Shown piece by piece: positions 1 through 11,444 of a stretch of 64,000 bases of DNA; position 1 is the stretch's first letter; every line of letters begins with the position of its first letter. A model generated the notes under the pieces. It was not told the origin of the DNA. It saw nothing but the letters and a program-made list of their open reading frames with translations, and did not search any database. Where the stretch lies: positions 237,501 to 301,500 of the forward strand of contig NZ_JAPEUL010000006.1 in the NCBI RefSeq assembly GCF_026113935.1. Reading direction: 5' to 3'. Source of the DNA: Marinomonas rhodophyticola. GTDB lineage: Bacteria; Pseudomonadota; Gammaproteobacteria; Pseudomonadales; Marinomonadaceae. The translations under genes and the position numbers were made by a program.

Positions 1-3000
1 CGCAGACTGGTTACGAACAAATTTCGGCCAATGACCCGCACCAGGAATTAATTCGTATAAATTCGACAACATCTGACACCCATTACACACACCTAGCGTG
101 AAAGTGTCAGGACGATTGAAGAAGGCTTTAAATTGCTCACGAGCAATTGGGTTGAAAAGGATAGACTTAGCCCAACCTTCACCCGCCCCCAATACGTCAC
201 CGTAAGAGAAACCACCACACGCCACTAAACCACTAAATTGATCTAGCGTTATGCGGCCAGAAAGAATATCACTCATGTGAACATCTACTGGTGTAAAGCC
301 TGCTTTATGGAAAGCGGCAGCCATTTCTACCTGCCCATTTACGCCTTGCTCACGCAAAACAGCAATTTTAGGCTTAACACCAGAGGCAATAAATGCCGCT
401 ACGATGTCATCATTTTGATCAAAACGAACGTCAGCAGACAGACCAGGATCTTTTACATCCAACAAGTTATCGAATTCTTGCTGAGCCGATTCAGGGTTAT
501 CACGCAATGCTTGGATACGGTAGCTGGTTTCTGACCAGACACGCTGCCAATTAACGCGAGATTCTGCAAGTACCGTTTCGCCTGCGAAACGAATACTAAT
601 GTTATCGCCACCAGACAAGGTAGCAATAGAAGCGACAGCGACGCCTACTTTTGCATAAGCAGCAACGATAGTGGCCACATCGGATTCGTTCACTTGAATC
701 ACGGCACCCAACTCTTCACTAAATAATGCAGGTGCCACTTGTGTACGATCAGAAATAATCTCATCAAGATCGATATTCAGACCCAAATGACTCGCGAATG
801 ACATTTCGACCAAAGTCGCAAACAAACCACCATCTGAACGGTCATGGTATGCCAACAACTTACCGTCACTGTTTAACGCTTGAGTGGTATCAAAGAAACC
901 AGCCAAAGCAGCTGCATCGTCTACATCTGGAGCTTGTTGACCAAGCTTGTTGTAAACCTGTGCAATAACAGAACCACCTAAGCGATTTTTACCGGCACCT
1001 AGATCCACCAGCAACAAACGCGTGTTGGCTTTATTTTGCAACTCTGGCGTGAGTGTTTTGCGCACATCGGCAACGGGAGCAAAAGCAGAAATAACCAAAG
1101 ACAATGGCGAAGTAACGGCTTTTTCTTCGCCGTTTTCTTTCCATACAGTCTTCATAGACATAGAGTCTTTACCAACAGGAATCGCAATATCCAGTGCAGG
1201 ACATAGCTCCATACCCACTGCTTTTACAGTTTGGTAAAGTTTTTCGTCTTCCCCTTCGTGACCAGCAGCGGCCATCCAGTTTGCAGACAGTTTAATGTGT
1301 TTACGTTTGGTAATTTGCGCCGCTGCTAAGTTAGTCAGGGCTTCGCCTACTGCCATACGACCAGATGCAGGCGCATCTAACAAGGCCACTGGAGTACGTT
1401 CCCCCATGGTCATGGCTTCACCCGTGTAGCTTTCTAGGGACGAGGTAGTTACCGCTACGTCGGCCACTGGAACCTGCCAAGGCCCTACCAACTGATCACG
1501 CGCCACCATACCCGTTATAGAACGGTCACCGATGGTAATTAGGAAATTTTTACTCGCCACCGTTGGCAAACTAAGAACACGCTTAGCAGCATCAGCGAGA
1601 TCCACATTTTCAGCGGTAAAGTCATCACCAGAAATAATAGCTTTTTTCGCTTCACGATGCATTTTGGGTGGCTTGCCAAACAACACAGACATTGGCAAAT
1701 CAACAGGCTTGTTGTTGAAATGAGGATCGGCCACTTCAAGGTGCATCTCTTCTTTTGCATCACCAACAATGGCAAACGGACAACGTTCACGCTCACAAAT
1801 TGCCGTGAACTCTTCAATACGGTCTGGAGAAACGGCCATAACGTAGCGTTCTTGCGATTCGTTACACCAGATTTCCAGTGGCGACATGCCAGGCTCATCA
1901 TTGAGAACCTTGCGCAAATCAAAGTTACCACCGCGCTCGCCGTCTTTTACCAATTCAGGTAAAGCATTCGATAAACCGCCCGCACCCACGTCATGGATAA
2001 AGCTAATTGGGTTCTTGTCGCCCAACTGCCAGCAGCGGTCGATCACTTCCTGACAACGACGCTCCATTTCTGGGTTGCCACGCTGTACAGAAGCAAAATC
2101 AAGATCTTCGTTACCATCAGCAGACGCCATGGAAGAGGCCGCACCGCCACCAAGACCGATCAACATCGCAGGACCACCAAGTACGATTAACTTAGCGCCC
2201 ACTTTGATCTCTTGTTTTTCCACGTGATCACGACGGATATTACCAATACCACCAGCTAACATGATGGGCTTATGGTAACCACGCACTTCTTCTTGGGAAG
2301 GACCTTGGATTTTTTGCTCGAAAGTACGGAAGTAACCCAATAAGTTCGGACGACCAAATTCGTTATTAAACGCCGCACCACCTATCGGCCCTTCAATCAT
2401 GATATCCAACGGTGTCACGATACGAGAAGGTTTGCCGTATTGGCTCTCCCATGGCTGTTCAAAACCAGGAATTTTTAGGTCTGACACAGTGTAACCGCTC
2501 AAACCTGCCTTTGGCTTGGCTCCTATACCTGTTGCACCCTCGTCACGAATCTCACCACCAGAACCGGTTGCCGCACCTGAGAAAGGGGCAATGGCCGTTG
2601 GGTGGTTATGAGTTTCAACTTTCATCAATATATCGATGTTTTCTTGGCTAAAGTCGTATTCGCGAGTCTCTGGTGATGGAAAGAAGCGTCCACCAAAATG
2701 GCCTTCCATTACAGCAGCGTTGTCTTTATAAGCAGACAAAGTACCATCTGGATTATGCTCGTGGGTATTCTTGATCATCTTAAACAAAGAGCGCTCTTGC
2801 TCTTCGCCATCAATCGTCCAAGACGCATTGAAGATCTTATGACGGCAATGCTCAGAGTTCGCTTGCGCAAACATCATCAGCTCTACATCGATTGGGTTAC
2901 GACCCAACTCAATGAAAGATTCAACAAGGTAGTCAATTTCGTCTTCAGCAAGGGCAAGACCCAGCGTTTGGTTTGCCTCAACCAACGCCGCACGACCACC

Positions 3001-3501
3001 ACCTAATACATCAACACTTGTCATCGGCGCAGGCTCTGCATGAGAGAACATGATCGCAGCGTCGCCTAATGCCGGAAGCACGCTTTCAGTCATGCGGTCA
3101 TGCAACATGGCAGACAACAAGTCCAGTTCTTCTAGCGTTAAGGGCTGAGAACTATGGATAAAGTATTCCACGCCTCGTTCGACGCGAGATACGGCCGCAA
3201 GGCCACAGTTATGAAGAATATCGGTTGCTTTCGATGACCAAGGTGAAATCGTTCCTAAACGCGGAACCACTAGTACACTTTGATCAGATGAACTGACTTG
3301 GGAGGATTTAGGACCGTAGGCCAAAGCACGTTGTAGAACAGTTTCCTGCTCTGCCGTTAGCGTTTGATTATCAGCCAGCTCCACGAAATGGAGAAATTGC
3401 GCATCGACATCTGTGACAGACGGGATAGATGCTTGCATATTGGCTAATAACTTTGCCTTGCGAAACGCCGATAGCGCTGCGGAACCATGCAGAGTTAGCA
3501 T
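1..3501 (-). CDS. purL: Phosphoribosylformylglycinamidine synthase (partial, 3' end off the window)
   Basis: FGAM synthase of de novo purine synthesis: it converts FGAR to FGAM with glutamine and ATP. The frame is open from the ATG at 3501 to base 1 (1167 codons); the family is about 1290-1300 residues, so about 130 C-terminal residues are missing. The last visible segment is the class I glutaminase domain, with the nucleophile motif GVCNGCQ; the Cys is near residue 1139, close to Cys1135 of the E. coli enzyme. The N-terminus ([18 protein letters not shown]) is typical of the large gammaproteobacterial form. The gene stands alone, with tadA downstream of its promoter side. No frameshift is seen. 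Confidence 0.97.
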   Translation of the reverse strand, partial: MLTLHGSAALSAFRKAKLLANMQASIPSVTDVDAQFLHFVELADNQTLTAEQETVLQRALAYGPKSSQVSSSDQSVLVVPRLGTISPWSSKATDILHNCGLAAVSRVERGVEYFIHSSQPLTLEELDLLSAMLHDRMTESVLPALGDAAIMFSHAEPAPMTSVDVLGGGRAALVEANQTLGLALAEDEIDYLVESFIELGRNPIDVELMMFAQANSEHCRHKIFNASWTIDGEEQERSLFKMIKNTHEHNPDGTLSAYKDNAAVMEGHFGGRFFPSPETREYDFSQENIDILMKVETHNHPTAIAPFSGAATGSGGEIRDEGATGIGAKPKAGLSGYTVSDLKIPGFEQPWESQYGKPSRIVTPLDIMIEGPIGGAAFNNEFGRPNLLGYFRTFEQKIQGPSQEEVRGYHKPIMLAGGIGNIRRDHVEKQEIKVGAKLIVLGGPAMLIGLGGGAASSMASADGNEDLDFASVQRGNPEMERRCQEVIDRCWQLGDKNPISFIHDVGAGGLSNALPELVKDGERGGNFDLRKVLNDEPGMSPLEIWCNESQERYVMAVSPDRIEEFTAICERERCPFAIVGDAKEEMHLEVADPHFNNKPVDLPMSVLFGKPPKMHREAKKAIISGDDFTAENVDLADAAKRVLSLPTVASKNFLITIGDRSITGMVARDQLVGPWQVPVADVAVTTSSLESYTGEAMTMGERTPVALLDAPASGRMAVGEALTNLAAAQITKRKHIKLSANWMAAAGHEGEDEKLYQTVKAVGMELCPALDIAIPVGKDSMSMKTVWKENGEEKAVTSPLSLVISAFAPVADVRKTLTPELQNKANTRLLLVDLGAGKNRLGGSVIAQVYNKLGQQAPDVDDAAALAGFFDTTQALNSDGKLLAYHDRSDGGLFATLVEMSFASHLGLNIDLDEIISDRTQVAPALFSEELGAVIQVNESDVATIVAAYAKVGVAVASIATLSGGDNISIRFAGETVLAESRVNWQRVWSETSYRIQALRDNPESAQQEFDNLLDVKDPGLSADVRFDQNDDIVAAFIASGVKPKIAVLREQGVNGQVEMAAAFHKAGFTPVDVHMSDILSGRITLDQFSGLVACGGFSYGDVLGAGEGWAKSILFNPIAREQFKAFFNRPDTFTLGVCNGCQMLSNLYELIPGAGHWPKFVRNQSA

Positions 3502-3610
3502 GTTGAGTATTGCCTCACTTGGTAGTTTTGGGGAAATGGTGTGGGTATTTTAAATCAATGAAGCAAATAGAGGCTAGCAGAGTATGAAATTTCTACACCA
3601 AATGACGGAA

Positions 3611-4108
3611 TTAATCGCCTAAATAGCCTCTTTTTGCCTGTTCCTTGAGCTTCTTTTTCTGCTCACGGCGGTATTGAAAGAATTGAGTCAGTTGTGCAGA
3701 CGCTGTTTCGGCTAAGATCCCAGACTCAACTTTCACCTTATGATTGAGAAACACTGCCTGAAAAAAATACCCCTGACTTTCAACAACACCACTTTTCGGT
3801 TCCGTCGCCGCATAAACGACTCGATCGATACGGGCATGTACGATCGCACCCGCACACATGGAACAAGGCTCCAACGTCACATACAAAGTCGCGCCAGGAA
3901 GCCGATAATTATTCATCCGCTTACACGCATCACGAATCGCCTGAATCTCCGCGTGTGCGGTTGGGTCACAACATGAAATAGGAGAATTATAACCTTCACC
4001 AATGATTTCACCGTTAAGGACTACAATCGCCCCGACTGGAATTTCACTCTCTGATGCGGCTTTATCAGCCAATATGATGGCTCGCTCCATCCATTCTTGG
4101 TCTGTCAT
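3611..4108 (-). CDS. tadA: tRNA-specific adenosine deaminase
   Basis: Deaminates A34 to inosine in the anticodon of tRNA-Arg(ACG). The 165-residue protein has the zinc-dependent cytidine/deoxycytidylate deaminase signature: HAE at residues 52-54 (zinc His and proton-shuttle Glu) and PCSMC at 81-85 (two zinc Cys). The lysine-rich tail is common in TadA. Length matches the family (about 150-170). It is transcribed away from the CBS-domain gene and toward the purL promoter region. Guanine deaminases share the fold, but the motif spacing and N-terminus (WMERAIILADKAA) fit TadA best. Confidence 0.93.
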   Translation of the reverse strand: MTDQEWMERAIILADKAASESEIPVGAIVVLNGEIIGEGYNSPISCCDPTAHAEIQAIRDACKRMNNYRLPGATLYVTLEPCSMCAGAIVHARIDRVVYAATEPKSGVVESQGYFFQAVFLNHKVKVESGILAETASAQLTQFFQYRREQKKKLKEQAKRGYLGD

Positions 4109-4150
4109 GTTTGATCTTCCTCAAGGCAGCACTATTACCTTAAATACATA

Positions 4151-4169
4151 ATTGCCTTTAATAGGCAAT
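4151..4169. other. Small inverted repeat between tadA and the CBS gene
   Basis: ATTGCCT and AGGCAAT arms (4151-4157 and 4163-4169) are separated by 5 bases in the divergent intergenic region. It could be an operator or a chance hairpin; no regulator is indicated. Confidence 0.3.
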
Positions 4170-4230
4170 CCACTCTACACTCAGCACTACTGTCAAAATA
4201 AACGCTGAAATAGAACAAGGAGATTCAGTC

Positions 4231-4653
4231 ATGCGCACAGTGGCCGACCTGATGATTACCCATTTAATTACGTTAAGAGAAAACGATTCTTTAGCGAAAG
4301 CCAAAGCATTGATGCAAGAAAAAAACATTAGAAACATCCCCATCGTCAATGACTCGGGAGAATGTGTCGGCATGCTGACACAGCGTGAGTACCTACGCCA
4401 TGCATTTCACTTAGTTAGCCAGTTTGGCACTCAACAACTGTCTAAAAAAGAGCAACAAACCCCCATAGCCAATGCCATGAACAAAGACATACTCACTGTA
4501 AGCCCTGAAACAGGTTTGGACATGGCCGCCGAATTCTTCATCGAAAACAAATATGGTTGTCTACCCGTTACTCAAGACAACAAATTGATCGGCATTCTTA
4601 CGCCTGTCGACTTTGTCAAACTGGCGCATAAAATGCTGACCGAGTCGGCCTAA
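4231..4653 (+). CDS. CBS-domain protein
   Basis: A 140-residue soluble protein made of two CBS motifs (about residues 1-60 and 75-138), the usual Bateman module that binds adenine nucleotides or SAM. Hallmarks are ADLMITHLITLRENDSLAKA and a second MNKDILTVSPETGL repeat, each followed by a PVV/NIPIVND or LPVTQDNKLIGILT strand. There is no attached enzyme or channel domain, so the partner is unknown. An AAGGAG ribosome binding site precedes the ATG. The 3' end overlaps the convergent cold-shock gene by 4 bases. Confidence 0.85.
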   Translation: MRTVADLMITHLITLRENDSLAKAKALMQEKNIRNIPIVNDSGECVGMLTQREYLRHAFHLVSQFGTQQLSKKEQQTPIANAMNKDILTVSPETGLDMAAEFFIENKYGCLPVTQDNKLIGILTPVDFVKLAHKMLTESA

Positions 4654-4907
4654 GCAGGCATCGCTTGTTTATTAGAGTCAGAGGAAGCGGATTGCGCCTC
4701 TTTCTCTACTCTCACATTCATCGCCTGTAAGCCAAAATCCGTGCTGGATAACTCGTAACTAACCGGCTGGCCTTTTCTTAATGTTTTATGTCCATCACAA
4801 GCGATTGATTTGTAGTGAACAAAAACATCGCTACCTTCTTCTCGTTTAATAAAACCTATTCCTTTGGCATCATTAAACCACTTAACCTTTCCTGTTAATC
4901 GCTCCAT
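4650..4907 (-). CDS. Cold-shock domain protein
   Basis: A single cold-shock domain (OB fold) that binds single-stranded RNA/DNA, of the CspA type, with a short Ser/Gln-rich tail (85 residues). RNP1 appears as KGIGFIK and RNP2 as VFVHY; the N-terminal KVKWFNDAKG is canonical. An in-frame ATG lies two codons upstream (4913), but the AGAGG at 4916-4920 is only 2 bases from it and 8 bases from the ATG at 4907, so 4907 is preferred. The leader carries the A-rich 11-mer described separately. Which paralogue (CspA, CspD, CspE) it is cannot be told. Confidence 0.9.
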   Translation of the reverse strand: MERLTGKVKWFNDAKGIGFIKREEGSDVFVHYKSIACDGHKTLRKGQPVSYELSSTDFGLQAMNVRVEKEAQSASSDSNKQAMPA

Positions 4908-4924
4908 AACCATCGCCTCTTTTT

Positions 4925-4935
4925 TTATTTTTATT
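4925..4935 (-). promoter_or_regulatory. A-rich Hfq/Crc-type motif in the cold-shock leader
   Basis: On the minus strand this reads AATAAAAATAA, ending 4 bases upstream of the AGAGG ribosome binding site of the cold-shock gene. It is identical to the 11-mer found four times in the putative small RNA at 16838-17142 and fits the AANAANAA pattern bound by Hfq/Crc in Pseudomonas. Function is inferred, not shown. Confidence 0.45.
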
Positions 4936-4949
4936 TAAAGTAAGCGCAA

Positions 4950-4977
4950 GGTCGAAAGTCAACATGGACTTTCGACC
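4950..4977 (-). terminator. Hairpin after valS
   Basis: Perfect 11-bp stem GGTCGAAAGTC / GACTTTCGACC with a 6-base loop, just beyond the valS stop. The following U tract is weak (TTGCGCTTACTTT), so it may work with Rho or be a 3'-end protector. Confidence 0.6.
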
Positions 4978-4986
4978 TCTCTGAGT

Positions 4987-7770
4987 TTACAAAGATGCAA
5001 TACGGATCTTTTGCTCTTCTAATTTACTAACCGCCAGTTGCAAATCATCACACTTAGCACGTTCTTTCTCGACCACTTCTATTGGTGCCTTAGCCACAAA
5101 GCTGTCGTTTGAAAGCTTACCCTGTATACGCTCAAGGTCTTTTGTTGCCTTATCGATTTCTTTTTGCAGACGAGCTATTTCAGCGCCTTTATCGATCAAA
5201 CCAGCCATGGGGACAAGCACTTCCATATCACCCACCAGGGCGGTTGCTGACATCGGCGCTTCATCACCCACATTTAGCCAAGTCACGGATTCTAGTTTTG
5301 CCAACGTTTGTAAGAAAGGACGGTTGGCATCCAAGCGTGTCTTGTCTTGATCAGAACCATTACGGAACAAAATAGCCAAGGGTTTAGAAGGAGAAATATT
5401 CATTTCTCCACGAATATTACGAATGCCTTCAATAACGCCTTTTAACCATTCAACATCCGCTTCGGCTTGTACGTCTATTTTTGCCTCATCGGCTGAAGGG
5501 TATTTACCCAGCATCACAGTCTCGCCTTCTATGCCAGCAAGAGGGGCAACACGCTGCCAAATTTCTTCGGTCAAAAATGGCATCATCGGATGAGCAAGAC
5601 GTAAAAAAGCTTCCAATACACGAACCAAAGTACGACGCGTACCCGTCAATTGCGCGGCCGTCGCGTTTTCGTCCCACAGTACCGGCTTAGATAACTCCAA
5701 ATACCAATCACAGTATTCGTGCCACATAAATTCATACAATGCTTGAGAAGCCAAATCAAAACGATGTGTATCAAAAGCACGATTAACCGCGTCCTCAGCA
5801 CGCTGCAGGCGAGAAATAATCCACTTATCAGCCAAAGACAATTCAACCTCTGCGCCATGCTGACCGCAATCTTGATCTTCTGTATTCATCAAGACATAAC
5901 GCGTTGCGTTCCAAATCTTGTTACAGAAATTGCGATACCCTTCCAGACGATTAAGATCAAATTTAATGTCTCGACCACCGGACGCCAACGAGCAAAGCGT
6001 AAAACGCAATGCATCGGTACCGTAAGCTTGAATGCCCTCTGGGTAAGTTTCGCGAGTATTCTTCTCAACTTTTTCAGCCAAACGAGGCTGCATCATGCCA
6101 GAAGTACGCTTCGCCACTAAAGACTCAATATCAATACCATTGATCAAATCCAATGGATCGATTACGTTGCCTTTGGATTTAGACATTTTATCGCCACGTT
6201 CATCACGGATTAACCCCGTAATATAGACGGTTTTGAAAGGTACTTTATTGGTAAACTTCAACGTCATCATAATCATTCTGGCTACCCAGAAGAAAATAAT
6301 GTCAAAGCCTGTTACTAATACATCGGATTCACTGAATTCTTTAAAATCTTGCGTTTCTTCTGGCCAACCTTGCGTTGCAAAGGTCCAAAGAGCGGATGAG
6401 AACCATGTATCTAGTACGTCCTCATCTTGAGTCAATTTAAGCTCTGCTGCCAAACCATATTTGGCTCGAACCTCATCTTCACTCTTACCAACATAATGTT
6501 TGCCATCAGCATCGTACCAAGCAGGGATTTGATGCCCCCACCAAAGTTGACGAGAAATACACCAATCCTGAAGATCACGCATCCAAGCAAAGTAGGTGTT
6601 TTCCCACTGCTTAGGCACAAATTGAATGTCACCATTCTCAACGGCTTCAATCGCTGGTTTAGCCAATGACTCGACTGCCACATACCACTGCTGAGTCAAA
6701 TATGGTTCGATCACGGTGTTACCACGTTCACCACGTGGCACTTTTAACTTGTGATCAACCACTTTCTCAAGCAAACCAAGCGCATCAAAGTCAGCAACAA
6801 CCGCTTTGCGAGCATCAAAACGATCCATACCACGGTATTTTTCTGGTGCGGTATCATTAATAGCCGCATCGTCAGTCAAAATATTGATCAATGGCATGTC
6901 GTGGCGTTTGCCAACTTCATAGTCATTAAAATCATGGGCTGGGGTAATTTTCACACAGCCAGTACCAAACTCTTTGTCTACGTATTCATCGGCGACAATC
7001 GGGATACGACGACCAACCAATGGCAACTCAACAAACTTACCAACAATATCCGCAAAGCGCTCATCATCCGGCGCCACGGCCACCGCAGCATCACCAAACA
7101 TAGTTTCAGGGCGCGTTGTCGCCACAACAATATAATCTTTCCCGTCGGCCGTTTTCACGCCGTCCGCCAATGGATAGCGGAAATACCACATGAAGCCATT
7201 TTCTTCTTCAGAAACCACTTCAAGATCAGAGATGGCCGTGTGCAGAACCGGATCCCAGTTTACTAGGCGCTGACCACGATAAATAATGCCTTCATCAAAT
7301 AAACGCACAAACACTTCTTGAACCGCCGCAGACATACCAGGGTCCATTGTGAAGCGTTCTTTTTCCCAAGCAACTGAGTCACCTAAGACACGCATTTGGT
7401 CTGAAATCGTACCGCCAGATTGCGCTTTCCATTCCCATACTTTTTCAAGGAATTTCTCACGCCCCAAATCATGACGGGTAATATTTTGAGCGGCTAACTG
7501 ACGCTCAACCACCATTTGAGTGGCAATACCAGCATGATCAGAACCTGGCTGCCACAATGTGCGACTGCCTTTCATACGTTCACGACGAATCATTGCATCC
7601 ATTAAGGTATGCTGAAAAGCATGCCCCATGTGTAAACTGCCAGTGACGTTTGGCGGAGGTATCATGATAGAGAATGGAGAACCGTTGCCTTGAGGGGAAA
7701 AATATCCGCCCTCTTCCCAACGTTGATAAATAGGCTGTTCAATACTTTGAGGTTGGTAGGTCTTTTCCAT
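4987..7770 (-). CDS. valS: Valyl-tRNA synthetase
   Basis: Class Ia aminoacyl-tRNA synthetase that charges tRNA-Val. At 927 residues it is near the usual 940-950. The HIGH motif is seen in [10 protein letters not shown] (residues 41-50) and KMSKS at 528-532; the connective editing domain lies between ([10 protein letters not shown], about 218-227). The C-terminus is the typical valS coiled-coil tRNA-binding arm ([20 protein letters not shown] onward). It lies downstream of the acidic protein gene and pepA, as in Pseudomonas, where these genes are clustered. Confidence 0.98.
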   Translation of the reverse strand: MEKTYQPQSIEQPIYQRWEEGGYFSPQGNGSPFSIMIPPPNVTGSLHMGHAFQHTLMDAMIRRERMKGSRTLWQPGSDHAGIATQMVVERQLAAQNITRHDLGREKFLEKVWEWKAQSGGTISDQMRVLGDSVAWEKERFTMDPGMSAAVQEVFVRLFDEGIIYRGQRLVNWDPVLHTAISDLEVVSEEENGFMWYFRYPLADGVKTADGKDYIVVATTRPETMFGDAAVAVAPDDERFADIVGKFVELPLVGRRIPIVADEYVDKEFGTGCVKITPAHDFNDYEVGKRHDMPLINILTDDAAINDTAPEKYRGMDRFDARKAVVADFDALGLLEKVVDHKLKVPRGERGNTVIEPYLTQQWYVAVESLAKPAIEAVENGDIQFVPKQWENTYFAWMRDLQDWCISRQLWWGHQIPAWYDADGKHYVGKSEDEVRAKYGLAAELKLTQDEDVLDTWFSSALWTFATQGWPEETQDFKEFSESDVLVTGFDIIFFWVARMIMMTLKFTNKVPFKTVYITGLIRDERGDKMSKSKGNVIDPLDLINGIDIESLVAKRTSGMMQPRLAEKVEKNTRETYPEGIQAYGTDALRFTLCSLASGGRDIKFDLNRLEGYRNFCNKIWNATRYVLMNTEDQDCGQHGAEVELSLADKWIISRLQRAEDAVNRAFDTHRFDLASQALYEFMWHEYCDWYLELSKPVLWDENATAAQLTGTRRTLVRVLEAFLRLAHPMMPFLTEEIWQRVAPLAGIEGETVMLGKYPSADEAKIDVQAEADVEWLKGVIEGIRNIRGEMNISPSKPLAILFRNGSDQDKTRLDANRPFLQTLAKLESVTWLNVGDEAPMSATALVGDMEVLVPMAGLIDKGAEIARLQKEIDKATKDLERIQGKLSNDSFVAKAPIEVVEKERAKCDDLQLAVSKLEEQKIRIASL

Positions 7771-7901
7771 TATGATGTCTTAAGGCTCTTATGTAGCAAT
7801 CAATTGTAAGTTGAAGAATTATAGCGTGTCATAACCAGATAAAGAATAACACGTGGAGAATTAAGCCGTCTGCCGACGTGTTACACGACTGTTGTTTTGC
7901 A

Positions 7902-8324
7902 TTACTCTTTTTTTGTTTCAGCTGCGTCCTGCAATGCCTGCATCACTTCCGATACCAACTCAGGCAAACGCCGCTCGAGCACGCTAGCAATGGTTTTAGC
8001 GATTAACGCTTGTGATAACGGCGATTCATCTACGATATCGTTGAGTGTAAGCACATCATCCATATCGTCATCATGCGTGCCCTCTGCGGAATCGCTAGAA
8101 AAGTCATGATCTTCAAGCAAGTCTTTCTCAGACTGCATACCATACTCTTCAGGCTCATCAAGTGGTTGCGCTGAATGTACTGACTTGTCCGAAGACACAG
8201 GCACTGTTTCCGCAACAATGTCCATCAGAATAGGAATGTCATCTTGATTGCGCAAAGCAGAGATCAAGGTTTCTTCATCTGGCTCAAAAACACCGTCATC
8301 ATATTGAGTGGCTAAATCTGACAT
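7902..8324 (-). CDS. Acidic protein of unknown function upstream of valS
   Basis: I do not recognise a named family. From the ATG at 8324 the protein is 140 residues (MSDLATQYDDGVFEP...), strongly acidic in its first two thirds, with a C-terminal predicted helix (LSQALIAKTIASVLERRLPELVSEVMQAL) resembling the C-terminal helices of PopZ/DUF2497-type proteins. Pseudomonas has a small hypothetical gene at the same place between holC and valS, so this is probably its counterpart. A GTG at 8378 would add 18 hydrophobic residues and a possible membrane segment; neither start has a good ribosome binding site, so the start is unsure. Confidence 0.6.
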   Translation of the reverse strand: MSDLATQYDDGVFEPDEETLISALRNQDDIPILMDIVAETVPVSSDKSVHSAQPLDEPEEYGMQSEKDLLEDHDFSSDSAEGTHDDDMDDVLTLNDIVDESPLSQALIAKTIASVLERRLPELVSEVMQALQDAAETKKE

Positions 8325-8533
8325 AGGAAAAACCAATATTAAGAAAGCAAAATACAACGGCCAAGCAAGCAAGACCACTTAACCTATCATTTATAACCCT
8401 CAACTTTCGCACTGAAGAACACAAAAGTCTACCCCAATGGATAAAAGCTAGTCATCAATATCGCTAGGATAAAAATAACACTTTAATCCAATTCATCTTC
8501 CTCTGCGCTAGAACGCGATTGAACCATTGCCAT

Positions 8534-8567
8534 AAAAAAAGCAGGGACAAATAATTGTACCTGCTTT
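8534..8567 (-). terminator. Rho-independent terminator of pepA
   Basis: On the minus strand an AAAGCAGG...CCTGCTTT stem with a short loop is followed by a run of seven T. It lies 33 bases past the pepA stop and separates pepA from the acidic gene and valS. Confidence 0.85.
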
Positions 8568-8600
8568 TGTACGTCACTGTTTTAAAATGACGGTAGAAGC

Positions 8601-10061
8601 TTAGGATTTCGCCAGCAAATAACGCGTTAACAACGCAACAGGGCGACCACTTGCCCCTTTGGCTGCACCACCCGTCCACGCAGTACCTGCAATGTCCAAA
8701 TGCGCCCAAGGGTAAGATCCTGCAAAACGGGACAAGAAACACGCCGCCGTAACAGAACCGGCTTCAGGTCCACCAATGTTAGCGATATCTGCAAAGTTGC
8801 TATCAAGCTGTTGTTGATACTCTTCGTCTAACGGCATTTGCCAAATTTTGTCCGCAGCAACATGACTGGCTGCCTTCAACTCAACCGCCAGATCATCATT
8901 GTTCGCGTACATGCCTGAATTCACACCACCCAAAGCCACCACACAAGCGCCCGTAAGTGTCGCAATATCAACCACTGATTTAGGCTTGAAGCGCTCAATA
9001 TAAGTCAAAGCATCACAAAGCACCAAACGGCCTTCAGCATCGGTATTCAAAATCTCTACCGTCTGACCAGACATGGTTTTCACAATATCGCCAGGCTTAG
9101 TAGCACGGCCACTAGGCATATTCTCCGCCGCCGCAATCACCGCTGTAAAGTTCAGCTTTGGTTTTAACTCACAAATCGCTTTCATCGTACCGAAAACACT
9201 TGCGGCACCGCACATGTCATATTTCATTTCATCCATTTTTGGACCAGGCTTCAAGGAAATACCGCCAGTATCAAAAGTAATACCTTTCCCTAGAAGAACA
9301 TGAGGTGCCTCGTCTTCTGCACCACCGCGATAGTTCATCACGATCAAATAACTCGGCTGATCACTACCATGCCCCACGGACAACAAGCAATGCATGCCTA
9401 GTTCATCCATTTTGCTTTCATCTAGCAACTCAACACCGATACTGTATTCTTCACCTAACTGCTGCGCTTTAGACGCTAAATAACTTGGTGTACAAACGTT
9501 ACCAGGCAAATTGCCAAGTTGACGAGCAAAAGCCGAACCTTTCGCCGTCGCCGTACCAATAGCCAAAGCCGCTTCATCGCTACCCTCTAACAATAGCGAC
9601 TCAACTTTTGTTGTTTTCTCAGCATCATCTTTCTTAAAGCCAAGGAAGTTGTAAAAACCTTCATTCAACCACTGGGCAACCAGCGTCAATACATCAGACT
9701 GAGAGCGATTTTTTAACACAAGCCCAGCACTGGCAACAGCAACCGATGCGAATGGTAAACCTTTAATTTGTGCCGCTACCGCTGCCACCACTTTACGAGC
9801 TTGCATATCGCTCAGCTGAGCGTCTTTACCAATCCCCACTAATAGCACAGCTTGCGCAAAGTCTTGTGACACACCTGGCAATAATAGCGTTTGCGCTACA
9901 CCACCTTTAAAGACACCCGTTTCGCGTAATTGTGAAACTTGCCCATTAGCATTCTCATCAATCCAAGCGGTTGACTCAGGAAAGTCACCCTCACTTGGAA
10001 CAAATGTAACAAGCAAATCCGCTTGTACGGTAGATAAGCGATCAAATAACGCCATATTCAT
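8601..10061 (-). CDS. pepA: Leucyl aminopeptidase (M17)
   Basis: Cytosolic di-metal aminopeptidase. The 486-residue length is typical. The M17 signature NTDAEGRL is at 339-346, and the metal/lysine region [16 protein letters not shown] is at about 258-273. The N-terminal regulatory domain is present. In Escherichia coli PepA also binds DNA at cer sites and the carAB promoter; carAB is in this window, but 21 kb away, and a link is only a possibility. It is divergent from lptF, the widespread gammaproteobacterial arrangement. Confidence 0.97.
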   Translation of the reverse strand: MNMALFDRLSTVQADLLVTFVPSEGDFPESTAWIDENANGQVSQLRETGVFKGGVAQTLLLPGVSQDFAQAVLLVGIGKDAQLSDMQARKVVAAVAAQIKGLPFASVAVASAGLVLKNRSQSDVLTLVAQWLNEGFYNFLGFKKDDAEKTTKVESLLLEGSDEAALAIGTATAKGSAFARQLGNLPGNVCTPSYLASKAQQLGEEYSIGVELLDESKMDELGMHCLLSVGHGSDQPSYLIVMNYRGGAEDEAPHVLLGKGITFDTGGISLKPGPKMDEMKYDMCGAASVFGTMKAICELKPKLNFTAVIAAAENMPSGRATKPGDIVKTMSGQTVEILNTDAEGRLVLCDALTYIERFKPKSVVDIATLTGACVVALGGVNSGMYANNDDLAVELKAASHVAADKIWQMPLDEEYQQQLDSNFADIANIGGPEAGSVTAACFLSRFAGSYPWAHLDIAGTAWTGGAAKGASGRPVALLTRYLLAKS

Positions 10062-10317
10062 GAAAAAAACCTCAATAAAATAACTTTAAGACGGTGGTGC
10101 AAGACGAAAATTGAACAAATATACGATAAAAACGCCACTATAATCTGCGTTAATACGCTATTTTTCAGACTATCATCATTCTTCTATCTAAGAACAGCGT
10201 CGTCATGCAAAGGCCTCACTTTAAAAAAAACTGGATAATAACCTTCTTACCACGAGATAATGGGGGCTTTAGATATGTAATCAACTCTACGCTCAATAAA
10301 GCAGAATCCATCCAGAG

Positions 10318-11439
10318 GTGACTTTGAGACTATTCAGATACTTAGCGAAAGAAGTGCTTGTGTCAACCATTGGCGTGACGCTTATTTTATTGCTCGTTAT
10401 TCTAAGTGGACGAATTTCCAACTACTTGGGCCGCATAGCCGAAGGAAAAATGACCTTCGAATTTCTATTCGTTATTCTTGGTTATCATGTGCCGAGTTTC
10501 GTTCAGATGATCCTACCTCTCGCGTTTTTCCTATCTTTGTTATTGGCATTCGGACGCCTGTACATAGAAAATGAAATGTCCGTTTTATTTTCTAGCGGCA
10601 TTAGCAAAGTCAAATTGGCAGGCTACACACTTGGCATTGCCTGCATCATCGGAGCCGTTAGTGCCACCATTAACTTTTGGATAGCACCTTTAAGTGAATA
10701 CCGCGCTGCTGAAGCCTCCGAGGCACAGAATCAATTGTCTGCTTTCGATTTTTTGATACCCGGCCGCTTTGAGGGTAGCGGACAGCGCACCACTTATCTC
10801 GATAGCTTCACGCCAGACGAAGGATGGATGAAACAAATTTTCATTTCGGACGTCGTTCGTAAAAAAGACCAGAACATTCCTACACAAACCTTGGCGGCTT
10901 ATGCAGAACAAATACGCATTAGCTCTGAAGGTAATCAAACCTATCTTGTGTTTAAAGACGGCACCCGATATGAAGGCAAACCTGGTACAGCTAATTATCG
11001 CATCACCTACTTCGATACCTACGCCATTCGCATGGAAAACCAAGGCAGTAATGTCATTGATGACCCTTATACACGAAGCACCCTAGCACTAATAAAAAGT
11101 CAAAAACTGGCAGACAAAGTTGAACTCCAATGGCGCACTTCATTGGTTGTTATGATCCCTATTCTTGCCATCATTGGGCTTTCGTTAAGCCAAGTAAACC
11201 CAAGACAAGGGCGCTTCTTCAAGATGTTACCCGCCATTCTTTTAATGATACTGTATATCGCCCTTCTCATTTGGGGACGCACGGCACTAGAAAAAGGCAA
11301 ACTCCCCATTCAGCTTGGTCTGTGGTGGATACACGGCCTATTCATGCTCGTCGCAGCGCTGCTTTTCGCACAATACAACCAAGTCTTTGAACGCCGCAAA
11401 GCCAGACTCCCTAACATAGCGGATGCAAAAAACGAGTAA
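10318..11439 (+). CDS. lptF: Lipopolysaccharide export permease LptF
   Basis: Inner-membrane subunit of the LptB2FG ABC exporter that pulls LPS out of the membrane and passes it to LptC/A. The 373-residue YjgP/YjgQ-family protein has about three N-terminal and three C-terminal membrane spans around a periplasmic beta-jellyroll. The NPRQGRF motif before the last spans is characteristic. The start is uncertain: GTG at 10318 overlaps the GAGGTGA ribosome binding site, and an in-frame TTG at 10324 follows it closely. lptG follows after 5 bases. Confidence 0.95.
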   Translation: MTLRLFRYLAKEVLVSTIGVTLILLLVILSGRISNYLGRIAEGKMTFEFLFVILGYHVPSFVQMILPLAFFLSLLLAFGRLYIENEMSVLFSSGISKVKLAGYTLGIACIIGAVSATINFWIAPLSEYRAAEASEAQNQLSAFDFLIPGRFEGSGQRTTYLDSFTPDEGWMKQIFISDVVRKKDQNIPTQTLAAYAEQIRISSEGNQTYLVFKDGTRYEGKPGTANYRITYFDTYAIRMENQGSNVIDDPYTRSTLALIKSQKLADKVELQWRTSLVVMIPILAIIGLSLSQVNPRQGRFFKMLPAILLMILYIALLIWGRTALEKGKLPIQLGLWWIHGLFMLVAALLFAQYNQVFERRKARLPNIADAKNE

Positions 11440-11444
11440 TTGAT

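Noticed and set aside
6751-7266. Long open frame (171 codons) on the plus strand inside valS
   Set aside because: Antisense shadow of a strongly conserved gene; no ribosome binding site and no recognisable protein.
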